Shown piece after piece: positions 1-5,182 of a stretch of DNA of 6,636 bases. Location: positions 1-6,636 of the forward strand of contig DASTPP010000288.1 in the NCBI GenBank assembly GCA_035762175.1, in the 5' to 3' direction. A program made the position numbers and the translations under genes. The stretch comes from DASTPP01 sp035762175 (GTDB lineage: Bacteria; Myxococcota_A; Polyangia; Polyangiales; Polyangiaceae). The notes beneath the pieces are model-generated. The model had not been told where the DNA came from. It did not search any database and worked only from the letters and a program-made list of their open reading frames with translations. The first letter of the stretch is position 1. Each line of letters begins with the position of its first letter.

Positions 1-2
1 GG

Positions 3-42
3 GGGGTGGTGGCGCTGGCCTTCCGGCAGGCGCCACCACCCC
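3..42. terminator. Strong GC-rich hairpin at the left edge, possible terminator of an off-window gene
   Basis: Arm 3-20 pairs with arm 25-42 around the four-base loop TTCC. The outer thirteen pairs (3-15 with 30-42) are perfect. Inside them are one G-T pair and one G-A mismatch, then three more pairs. No T-run follows on the plus strand. It could end transcription of a gene lying left of the window, or be a copy of a dispersed palindromic repeat. The structure is plain in the sequence; its role is inferred. Confidence 0.5.
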
Positions 43-56
43 GGCAACCGCTCAAA

Positions 57-106
57 AACCCGCCTGACCTACGCTCGAGTGACGCAACCGCCTGGCTTGG
101 CGGGTT
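57..106. repeat. Inverted repeat flanking a 34-bp spacer, with an alternative internal hairpin
   Basis: Bases 57-64 (AACCCGCC) are the exact reverse complement of 99-106 (GGCGGGTT). The right arm can instead pair locally: 88-92 (CCGCC) with 99-103 (GGCGG) around a six-base loop. It lies just right of the edge hairpin. It may belong to the same end-of-gene structure or be an independent protein-binding dyad. No function can be assigned. Confidence 0.3.
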
Positions 107-160
107 CGGCCACTTCTGAAGGCAATCACGGTCTGGCCCTGGCTAACCCCCTACCCCAGG

Positions 161-223
161 TGAGTGGATCATAAATTACTCATCCGGGTCAACCTTGACA
201 CCGCAACTTGGCTGAGAAATTAC
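161..223 (+). promoter_or_regulatory. Candidate promoter: TTGACA box preceded by a TGAGT/ACTCA dyad
   Basis: A perfect -35 hexamer TTGACA lies at 195-200 in the most AT-rich part of the window. The downstream -10 is poor: AATTAC at 218-223 with a 17-base spacer, or TACAAA at 221-226 with a 20-base spacer. A dyad TGAGT (161-165) and ACTCA (178-182) ends 12 bases before the -35 box, where an activator or repressor could sit. The next credible start codon is more than 460 bases downstream, so a transcript from here would be a long leader or a noncoding RNA. Confidence 0.28.
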
Positions 224-396
224 AAACATACCGCCCTTGAGCCGGCGAGAGTCTGCAATTCCTACTGTTATGTTGGGGTTCATCGTGGGTCGGGGGGTTG
301 ATGTGGTTGGCTTTGGGCGTGCCAAGGATGGCCTTACTCTTGCAATGCCCAGGCGGCACCTACAGGGCCGGAAGGCGCCCAGGCGGGGTCAAGGCT

Positions 397-450
397 GCGA
401 TCGAGCAGGCTTCGATTTCATTCACCCGAATGTGGGGCTTGCTCGAATGC
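397..450 (+). other. Long bipartite stem-loop, possible structured RNA
   Basis: Arm 397-410 pairs with 437-450 over 14 positions, with two G-T pairs and one A-A mismatch. The core ten positions are 401-410 with 437-446. Within the loop, 419-423 (CATTC) pairs perfectly with 428-432 (GAATG) around a four-base loop, giving a second nested stem. In a noncoding, moderately GC region such a long pairing is less likely to be chance than in the GC-rich parts. It could be a leader element of the downstream cytochrome gene or part of a small RNA. It matches no riboswitch class I recognise. Confidence 0.3.
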
Positions 451-511
451 TACGCGGTATTCTGACCGAAATTAGGCCCGCCGTTTTCGTGGGCCGTGTT
501 CGTCGGCTCGA

Positions 512-543
512 GGGGGGTTCCTGGGCCCTCGGGGGTGCTGGGG
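512..543 (+). other. G-quadruplex-type motif on the plus strand
   Basis: Four runs of G (512-517, 523-525, 531-535, 540-543) are separated by loops of 5, 5 and 4 bases. This meets the usual pattern of four runs of at least three G with loops of 1-7. It lies in the leader about 160 bases before the first gene. A competing GGGCCC self-pair at 523-528 could weaken it. Such motifs arise often by chance in GC-rich genomes. Confidence 0.3.
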
Positions 544-635
544 CGGCAACGTTTGGGCCGGGCCCATCTGTAATTTTCTGCGAAGAACGGCCGCGGTGGG
601 GCTCGTTCGTTGGGGGGTCGGTTTGCTGAGGTTTC

Positions 636-644
636 TGCTATGCT
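636..644 (+). promoter_or_regulatory. Possible extended -10 promoter for the first cytochrome gene
   Basis: TGC at 636-638 followed by TATGCT at 639-644 matches the extended -10 form TGnTATAAT, with four of six bases in the hexamer. No good -35 box lies at the expected distance. Transcription would start near 651 and leave a leader of about 50 bases before the start at 700. This is the best promoter-like site close to the gene, but the match is modest. Confidence 0.25.
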
Positions 645-699
645 ATGTGGGTCGCTGTACGTCGTTCTCGTTTGACCTTGCTCCAAAGGGATGGATCCT

Positions 700-1572
700 A
701 TGAGGTGGCTTCTGACTCGACACGCTGTCCGGACGACTCGCGGTGGTGTCGAGATGTTGCCGCTCATCGGCGCGGCGCTGATCGCGTTTCAACCCGCGCC
801 CGCCTTCGCGAACAACAACTACCGAAGCAGGGTGGCCACGGCCCTGCAAGTGAACGCCGAAACGATACCTTGCGCGACTTGCCACGATGACCCGGGCGAG
901 GGGGGCGAGCCGAGAAACCGGCCGTTTTACCTCTCCCTCGAGGGCAACGGCATGGTCGTCGGCGTGTTCCCTTCGGTCGACGAAGCGCTCAGCAAGATGG
1001 AAGCGGCCAACGTCGACAGCGACCGCGATGCCGCGAGCGACGTCGCCGAACTCAGGGCGGGCACGAGCCCGAACAACGCCGGCAGCAAGCCCGATACTGG
1101 CACCGGCGGCTCGGGCACGGGCGGCTCGGGCACGGGCGGCTCGGGCACGGGCGGCTCAGGCGGCGGCGGGACGGGCGGCACGGGCGGCGCCGACAGGCCG
1201 AATGGCGCGGGCGGCACGGGGGGCGGGCGGGCCGGCTCGAATAGCGGTACGAACTCGACGCCCCCGCCGGTTGAGGCTGACGACGACGGGGAGCTCGAGT
1301 TGGCGCCGGGCGCGACGACGTCCACCTGCTCGTACGGCGGCGGCAACGAACGCGGCTCGCTCGCGGGCTTCTCGGTCGTCGGCCTCGGATTGCTCGCGTA
1401 CCGGCGGGCGAGACGCTCGCGCACCGGCCGGACGTTACGCCGCGCCATTCGCTCTGGGGTACGTCGCGGCGGGCCGGTCGGTTCCGCCCGTTCGGGCTTA
1501 GAGTGCCGAGCCCAACGCCCCTTCTGGAGCCATTTTCCAGGCCGGAGCAAGGGTTGTGCTCGGCGCTCTTAG
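700..1572 (+). CDS. Exported single-haem (CXXCH) protein with Asp-rich repeat, GTGGS linker and MYXO-CTERM-like anchor
   Basis: The frame gives 290 residues from ATG 700. I prefer this start because AAGGGA (686-691) sits eight bases before it, whereas the in-frame ATG at 691 has GGG directly against it. Residues 1-37 form a signal peptide ending in AFA. CATCH at 58-62 is a c-type haem attachment motif, so a mono-haem periplasmic or surface protein is likely; the distal ligand is not obvious. Residues 104-127 (NVDSDRDAASDV onward, then GTSPN) resemble a thrombospondin type-3-like calcium repeat. A Gly/Thr/Ser linker follows from about 134 to 180. Cys210, a short hydrophobic stretch (about 222-234) and an Arg cluster (235-241) form a MYXO-CTERM-like cassette, known in Myxococcota as a myxosortase-processed surface anchor. 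Oddly, 49 more residues follow, rich in Arg and Gly, although this cassette normally ends the protein. The function is probably envelope electron transfer or redox sensing, but the substrate is unknown. Confidence 0.75.
   Translation: MRWLLTRHAVRTTRGGVEMLPLIGAALIAFQPAPAFANNNYRSRVATALQVNAETIPCATCHDDPGEGGEPRNRPFYLSLEGNGMVVGVFPSVDEALSKMEAANVDSDRDAASDVAELRAGTSPNNAGSKPDTGTGGSGTGGSGTGGSGTGGSGGGGTGGTGGADRPNGAGGTGGGRAGSNSGTNSTPPPVEADDDGELELAPGATTSTCSYGGGNERGSLAGFSVVGLGLLAYRRARRSRTGRTLRRAIRSGVRRGGPVGSARSGLECRAQRPFWSHFPGRSKGCARRS
1099..1158 (+). repeat. Four tandem 15-bp units encoding GTGGS
   Basis: Four head-to-tail 15-bp units at 1099-1113, 1114-1128, 1129-1143 and 1144-1158 encode GTGGS each time. 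They differ by single bases (ACC for ACG in the first unit, TCA for TCG in the last). Degenerate Gly/Thr codons continue to about 1230. It forms a flexible linker between the haem region and the C-terminal anchor, and near-identical units make it prone to slippage and copy-number change. Confidence 0.85.
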
Positions 1573-1609
1573 CTAGCCCGCGTTCACGGCCCCCACGACG
1601 GCCGAGAAG

Positions 1610-1624
1610 CCCGCCCCGGGCGGG
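1610..1624 (+). terminator. Terminator-like hairpin after the first haem-protein gene
   Basis: CCCGCC (1610-1615) pairs with GGCGGG (1619-1624) around a three-base loop, 38 bases past the stop codon. There is no T-run, so intrinsic termination is uncertain, but such hairpins are usual in GC-rich genomes. A weaker five-pair hairpin (1545-1549 with 1557-1561) lies inside the end of the frame itself. If either one terminates, the next gene needs its own promoter. Confidence 0.3.
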
Positions 1625-1667
1625 GCCGCCGGCGCGATCGCCCGTCGTCGAGCGGGGCCGAGGGCCC

Positions 1668-1696
1668 TTGACATTAAGGGGTTCCCAACGTCTCCT
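1668..1696 (+). promoter_or_regulatory. Candidate promoter directly ahead of the lipoprotein cytochrome gene
   Basis: TTGACA at 1668-1673 is a perfect -35 box. Seventeen bases on, TCTCCT (1691-1696) matches the -10 consensus at only three of six positions. If used, transcription would begin at about 1703-1704, on or next to the ATG, giving a leaderless message. That would fit the absence of a Shine-Dalgarno sequence at normal spacing; the nearest G-rich run, 1678-1681, is 22 bases away. The TTGACA box also lies within a small dyad, CCCTT (1665-1669) and AAGGG (1676-1680). Confidence 0.28.
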
Positions 1697-1703
1697 GCTC
1701 GCC

Positions 1704-3098
1704 ATGAGAACCTCGTGGCTCTTTCTCGCTCCCATTTCGCTCGCGGCGGTTTTGACGGCGGTGTCGTGCGGCGGTGACGACGACGATGACGACGGGGGCT
1801 CCGGCGGCTCGTCGGGCCGGCAGGGCGCGGGCGGCGGCGGCCAGCAGGGGGCGGGCGGCGGCCAGCAGGGGGCCGGCGGCGGCGCGGGCATGGGCGGCGG
1901 GGGCGGTGGGGGCGCGGCGGGCAGCGGGGGCGGCGGGCTGCCGCTCGGGCCGACGTACGCCTCGCTCAAGGCAAACGTCTTTTTGACGAAGGGCTGCAAC
2001 AACTGCCACAGCAGGATTTATGAAGATTACGATAAGCTCACCGCCGCCTTGCCGACCCTCGGCTCCCCGACGGGCGGAGCCGACGCGAGCTGCGTGGCGA
2101 ACCCCGACTACAGCAGCGTGCCGATCATCGAAAAGGGCAACGCCGAGGCGAGCCTGATGTACATCAAGGTCGCCCGGCCCACGGAAGCCCAAGACTGCGG
2201 CGAGCGCATGCCCCAGGCCCCCGAAGAGCCCCTGACCCAGGCCGAGATAGACGCAATCAAACAATGGATCGACAACGGCGCCAACGATGACTTACGCGCC
2301 CCCCCGCCCGCGGCGGCGTCCCGCCCTTTGGGCGGGCGCGGGCTCCGCCGCGCGGGGCTCGCGGGCGCTCGCTTCCGCTTTCGTCTGGTTTCTTCGAGCC
2401 GTGGTCGGACGACGCTTCTCTCCCGCGGGCATCAACCGCGCTCCCGCCCTTCGAGGGGCCCCCGTCGCACCACCCTTCGGGGCGAAAGAGGCCGGCGCCA
2501 GGGGCGGGCGCCGAGGCCCGCTCACGTACGCGCCGGCTTCCGACGGGGGGCGGCCGTGAAGCTGCCCGTCTCGAAGAGCACGGCCATCGCGGTCGGCGGC
2601 GTCTTGCTCGTCACGGGCCTCGTGATCGCGGCCGAGCAAGGCGGGGGGCGGCCGAAGCGCGAGCGTCCGCGCCGCGACCCTGCCGCCGAGGGCTCGGCCC
2701 GCCCGCGGCGGTCGGCAGAGCCGAACACCTGCCCCACCGAGAATGCGGTCGTAGACCCGGAGCTCAAGGTCGACCCTGAGTTCGTCAAGACCCGCTTCGT
2801 GACCAAGACCTGCTGGCGGACGGCGGCGGGCGACCTCAGCAGCTGCTCCGACGCCGATGACGCGGCCTGCGAGAAGCGTGTGGGGGCCATGCGCCGCGTC
2901 ATCGGCAAGGCCGGCGAGTGCGTGGGCCGGCCGGCTGAGCTCTTCTGCGCGGTCCACGTGGCCGCCAACGGGAAGCCGGCCAACACCTGCTTCGAGACGA
3001 AGGCGTCGTGCGATGCCTTCCTCGAGAAGAAGCGCGGGCGTTCGCACGTCTGCCGCATCGTGCCGGCCTGCGAGCGCGTCGCGCTGGCCCCGATTTGA
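1704..3098 (+). CDS. Lipoprotein mono-haem cytochrome c whose frame runs on into a Cys-rich protein (464 residues)
   Basis: ATG 1704 gives a lipoprotein signal (MRTSW, hydrophobic core, AVSC) with lipidated Cys22. The frame stays open back to 1503, but that extension overlaps the previous gene and lacks coding character. After Cys22 come an Asp run (25-30), then a Gly/Gln linker to about residue 78. A small cytochrome c domain follows: CNNCH at 98-102 binds haem and Met169 in RMP is the likely distal ligand. The closing helix AEIDAIKQWIDNGAND (180-195) is typical of class I-like cytochromes. Two extra cysteines, 130 and 165, could form a disulfide. Gly at +2 after the lipid Cys would allow outer-membrane sorting. 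Past about residue 196 there is no stop: an Arg-rich stretch (197-284) leads in frame into the Cys-rich protein of 2556-3098. I infer that the real cytochrome is about 196 residues and the rest is either a genuine fusion or the result of a lost stop. Confidence 0.65.
   Translation: MRTSWLFLAPISLAAVLTAVSCGGDDDDDDGGSGGSSGRQGAGGGGQQGAGGGQQGAGGGAGMGGGGGGGAAGSGGGGLPLGPTYASLKANVFLTKGCNNCHSRIYEDYDKLTAALPTLGSPTGGADASCVANPDYSSVPIIEKGNAEASLMYIKVARPTEAQDCGERMPQAPEEPLTQAEIDAIKQWIDNGANDDLRAPPPAAASRPLGGRGLRRAGLAGARFRFRLVSSSRGRTTLLSRGHQPRSRPSRGPRRTTLRGERGRRQGRAPRPAHVRAGFRRGAAVKLPVSKSTAIAVGGVLLVTGLVIAAEQGGGRPKRERPRRDPAAEGSARPRRSAEPNTCPTENAVVDPELKVDPEFVKTRFVTKTCWRTAAGDLSSCSDADDAACEKRVGAMRRVIGKAGECVGRPAELFCAVHVAANGKPANTCFETKASCDAFLEKKRGRSHVCRIVPACERVALAPI
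1821..1883 (+). repeat. 21-bp tandem repeat encoding QQGAGGG
   Basis: Two near-identical 21-bp units (1842-1862 and 1863-1883), each encoding QQGAGGG, follow a diverged first unit at 1821-1841. They lie in the linker that holds the haem domain away from the lipid anchor. The two full units differ at one third-codon position. The flanking Gly codons extend the low-complexity stretch to about 1940. Confidence 0.8.
2320..2336 (+). terminator. Hairpin just after the cytochrome domain, probable original gene end
   Basis: CCCGCCC (2320-2326) pairs perfectly with GGGCGGG (2330-2336) around a TTT loop. An outer partial pairing links 2311-2316 (CGGCGG) with 2345-2350 (CCGCCG). It starts about 30 bases after the last codons that look like cytochrome, where a terminator would be expected if the cytochrome gene ended near 2290. 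This supports reading the following open frame as noncoding spacer. Confidence 0.4.
2493..2513 (+). other. Perfect GC hairpin in the spacer before the Cys-rich protein
   Basis: CGGCGCC (2493-2499) pairs with GGCGCCG (2507-2513) around a seven-base loop, and GGCC at 2490-2493 can pair with GGCC at 2515-2518 as an alternative base. It lies about 40 bases before the GTG at 2556. It could shape the leader of that gene or be incidental to the very GC-rich spacer. Confidence 0.3.
2556..3098 (+). CDS. Small membrane-anchored or exported protein with ten cysteines (alternative independent start)
   Basis: This is the 3' part of the 1704-3098 frame, listed separately because it probably has its own start. 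GTG 2556 follows a G-rich run (2545-2552) that could act as a ribosome site. It opens a typical export segment: VKLPVSKST, then a hydrophobic stretch at residues 8-26. Length would be 180 residues. A basic, low-complexity region (about 30-55) leads to a globular part with ten cysteines at 59, 86, 97, 105, 122, 131, 145, 152, 166 and 172, so up to five disulfides are possible outside the cytoplasm. There is no CXXCH or other metal motif that I recognise. I do not know the family. Natural composition resumes here after the Arg-rich spacer, which argues that this is a real gene. The position downstream of two cytochromes hints at, but does not prove, a shared envelope role. Confidence 0.55.
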   Translation: MKLPVSKSTAIAVGGVLLVTGLVIAAEQGGGRPKRERPRRDPAAEGSARPRRSAEPNTCPTENAVVDPELKVDPEFVKTRFVTKTCWRTAAGDLSSCSDADDAACEKRVGAMRRVIGKAGECVGRPAELFCAVHVAANGKPANTCFETKASCDAFLEKKRGRSHVCRIVPACERVALAPI

Positions 3099-3101
3099 GC
3101 C

Positions 3102-3133
3102 GACGCGCGGCGCGCGTCACGAGGCGCGCGCCG
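3102..3133. terminator. Overlapping strong inverted repeats in the convergent gap
   Basis: Two competing stems start four bases after the stop at 3096-3098: GACGCGC (3102-3108) with GCGCGTC (3112-3118), loop of three; and CGGCGCGCG (3108-3116) with CGCGCGCCG (3125-3133), loop of eight. An 8-bp direct repeat GCCGACGC (3099-3106 and 3130-3137) brackets them. Placed between convergent genes, this fits a terminator for the plus-strand gene. For the minus-strand phosphatase only a weak four-pair hairpin (3295-3305) lies close to its stop. The rest of 3099-3314 holds nothing else I can support. Confidence 0.5.
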
Positions 3134-3314
3134 ACGCAGAACGTCACGCGTTGTCTCCGCGAGGCCTGCGCATCTCGGAGGAAGGAGGCGGGCTCGAGCC
3201 GCCCCAAGGCCGATCGCCGGTGCCAACACGCGATCGCCCAAAGCGATGCTCACCTACGCCAAGCGTGCTTGATAAGGCCAGGCATCGGCCGGACGGGCGC
3301 CGCCCAGGGGTCGA

Positions 3315-5084
3315 CTAGGCGGCCTCTCCGGGGCCCCTTCCTGGCCGCATCACGGAGGGCCGGTCGAAGGGGGGGCGCCGGGCCGGGCGTGGGCCGCCTG
3401 GCGGCCGGGCGGGCGCTAACGTGCGAAAGAAGGCGTTGTAGGCCGGATCGTTGTACCGCTCGTAGTCGATGGCGAAGGGGGTCAGCTCGCTGACGCCGTC
3501 GCGGTGCTTGATGCTGAGGGCCATGGGCGTGACGTCGCGGTAGCTGCTCTGCTCGGGCAGGTCGCGGTTGTGGCGGCCGCCGGCCGAGAAGACGTTGATG
3601 AGGGTCGAGCCGGGCTCGTCGTACACGCAGCGGAAGCCCTCGACGACCTTCTCGTGGCCGCGCACCATGGCGGTGCAGCCGAGGCGGCCGAGGAAGCTCT
3701 TGAACTGCTTCTTGCCGAAGGGGAAGCGCGCGTTGCCGCGCTGCAGGTCGGGCGGGACGTAGTCGGCCGAGCTCGGGTCGCTCCAGAGCATCTGGAAGCG
3801 CAGCTCGGGGTCGTTGAGCGAGGCGAGGCCCGTCCACTTCGACGCGAGGGTCTCGTCGCGCGGGATGCCCGCGTGCACGAAGAGCGTGCGGTCGAAGAGC
3901 AGCATGTTGGGCAGGGCCTCGAACAGGCGCATGAAGGAGGCGAAGACCTCGTTCGGGGCGATGCCGACCAGGTCGTTCAGGGCCTCGGAGGGCCGGACGG
4001 CGCCGTAGACGCGGCCGTTCAGCTCGACGTAGTACTCGTGGTTGCCGCGCAGCGGGAAGACGTGCCCGGGCAGCGCGGTGTAGAGCTGCATCACCGTGCG
4101 CAGCACGCCGTTGTAGCTGAACTTGCCCCGGTCGATGTAGTCGCCGAGCAAGACCAGCTTGACGTCGGGGTTCTTCCGGGGGTCGTCGCGGAAGGCGCGC
4201 ACCTTGCCGAAGAAGTCGGCCTGCAGCAGGGCCGCCTTCAGGCACGAGTAGCAGCCGTGCAGGTCGCCGAGCACGAGCAGCTCGTAGGCCTTGCCGGGCG
4301 CGGGCGGCAGCACGTACACGTGCCCGTCGAGGAAGGGGTCTTTGCCGGCGAACTGGGCGACGTCCTGGGCGTCGCCGAGCGCGCCCGCGCCCGCGGCGCG
4401 CTCGCGCTCGAGGCGGTCGAGCGTCGACTCGATGAGCGCGAGGTCTTCGGCGGCGCGCTCGGCGAAGGCGTCGGGGTCGCGCGGGTAGTGCCACTCGGAG
4501 GGCTCGAAGAAGGGGTGGTTCGACTGGCGGGGCTCGAGGGCGAGCCGCGGGCCGATGACGACCTCGCCGGCGGCCACGGGCTCGAGCTCGTGCTCGCCGA
4601 GCTCGAGCGGGGCGGCGAGCAGGGCGGCGAACTCGTCGCGGAAGGCGGCCTCGCGCGGGTCGACGACGCCGTCGGCGTGCATGACCTCGTCGACCGCCGC
4701 GAGCAGCGCGGCGCGGTTGTCGTCGTCGAAGCCGGTGAAGAGCTCGTAGCAGCGCAGTTTCAGCCGCGAGAGCACGAACGCGAGGCGGTCTTCGCCCTCG
4801 GCCACCGGCTCGTCGAGCGTCTGCTTGATGCCCTCGTCGATCTCGGCGAACGCCTCGTGGAAGTGCCGCGTCCAGCGCCCGACGAGCTCGGCGCGCAGGG
4901 CCGGGTCTTCGCCGCCGAGCGCGAGCTCGACCCGCCCCTCGACCAGGCGCCCGATCTGCTCGCGCACCGCCTGCCGCTCGCTCGGGTCGAACTCGCCGTC
5001 GATGTAGCCGAAGGCGGTCAAGTAATAGATGACCGCGCGCATCTGCCGCTCGGCTTCGCGAGGGTCTTGGCTCAGGTGCAGCAT
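3315..5084 (-). CDS. PPP-family serine/threonine protein phosphatase with N-terminal TerB-like region
   Basis: The product has 589 residues from ATG 5084-5082, chosen because AGGA (5093-5090) lies five bases upstream and natural composition starts there; the longer open frame is antisense to the thiolase. Residues about 10-156 resemble TerB domains and carry two matching acidic motifs, YIDGEFDPSE (27-36) and HADGVVDPRE (136-145). A linker follows to about 265. The catalytic domain shows the full PPP set: GDLHGC (273-278), GDYIDRG (314-320), GNHE (347-350), LWSDP (433-437), HAG (404-406) and RGHE (475-478), so both metals should be bound and the enzyme active on phosphoserine/threonine. NVFSAGG (497-503) sits where eukaryotic PP1/PP2A have a similar strand. 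The Pro/Arg-rich tail (558-589) looks disordered. No signal peptide is seen, so it is cytoplasmic. Myxobacteria have many Ser/Thr kinases, so a role opposing them is plausible but inferred. It is convergent with the Cys-rich gene and divergent from the thiolase. Confidence 0.9.
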   Translation of the reverse strand: MLHLSQDPREAERQMRAVIYYLTAFGYIDGEFDPSERQAVREQIGRLVEGRVELALGGEDPALRAELVGRWTRHFHEAFAEIDEGIKQTLDEPVAEGEDRLAFVLSRLKLRCYELFTGFDDDNRAALLAAVDEVMHADGVVDPREAAFRDEFAALLAAPLELGEHELEPVAAGEVVIGPRLALEPRQSNHPFFEPSEWHYPRDPDAFAERAAEDLALIESTLDRLERERAAGAGALGDAQDVAQFAGKDPFLDGHVYVLPPAPGKAYELLVLGDLHGCYSCLKAALLQADFFGKVRAFRDDPRKNPDVKLVLLGDYIDRGKFSYNGVLRTVMQLYTALPGHVFPLRGNHEYYVELNGRVYGAVRPSEALNDLVGIAPNEVFASFMRLFEALPNMLLFDRTLFVHAGIPRDETLASKWTGLASLNDPELRFQMLWSDPSSADYVPPDLQRGNARFPFGKKQFKSFLGRLGCTAMVRGHEKVVEGFRCVYDEPGSTLINVFSAGGRHNRDLPEQSSYRDVTPMALSIKHRDGVSELTPFAIDYERYNDPAYNAFFRTLAPARPPGGPRPARRPPFDRPSVMRPGRGPGEAA

Positions 5085-5182
5085 CGTCGTCCTGCCCCCA
5101 TCGTAGCCCGGGCGGCCGCGCCTCCGCAAAGCGGGCCCCGGGGCGGCCCGGGGGTCGACGCCGCGCGGCATCCGTGCGACGC

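Larger units (their letters stand above)
43..699. other. Long noncoding region upstream of the first cytochrome gene
   Basis: About 650 bases with no convincing coding region on either strand. Base composition is visibly less GC-rich than the genes to the right, with an AT-rich patch near 168-230 and a G- and T-rich plus strand from about 270 to 640. The only frame of some length (237-629, TTG start) has no domain, no credible ribosome site and unnatural composition. Inside are an 8-bp inverted repeat (57-64 with 99-106), a 10-bp direct repeat 30 bases apart (347-356 and 377-386), an odd palindrome (554-566), and the elements listed separately. It may serve as a long regulatory leader, carry a noncoding RNA, or simply be degenerate spacer. 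Confidence 0.6.

Noticed and set aside
307..325. TGGC-N9-TGC resembling a sigma-54 -24/-12 promoter
   Set aside because: Only the core bases match, it lies more than 370 bases from a gene, and it is also a short TTGGC/GCCAA dyad. Too weak to call.
237..629. 130-residue plus-strand frame in the leader (TTG start)
   Set aside because: No ribosome site, no domain, G/R-rich unnatural composition, and it overlaps the stem-loop and G-run structures. Treated as noncoding.
1099..1230. Regularly spaced repeats that might suggest a CRISPR array
   Set aside because: Units are contiguous 15-bp coding repeats without spacers, in frame within a protein linker.
927..1550. Pro-rich minus-strand frame with PPVPEPPVPEP-like repeats
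   Set aside because: It is the reverse reading of the GTGGS-coding tandem repeat. The plus strand has the signal peptide, haem motif and anchor.
2287..2559. 90-residue frame linking the cytochrome end to the GTG at 2556 by a GTGA overlap
   Set aside because: The overlap looks like translational coupling, but the product is Arg/Pro/Ala-rich without a domain, and all three frames are open in this stretch by composition alone.
3232..3239. GCGATCGC octamer resembling the cyanobacterial HIP1 site
   Set aside because: A single copy with no other cyanobacterial signs; expected by chance in GC-rich DNA.
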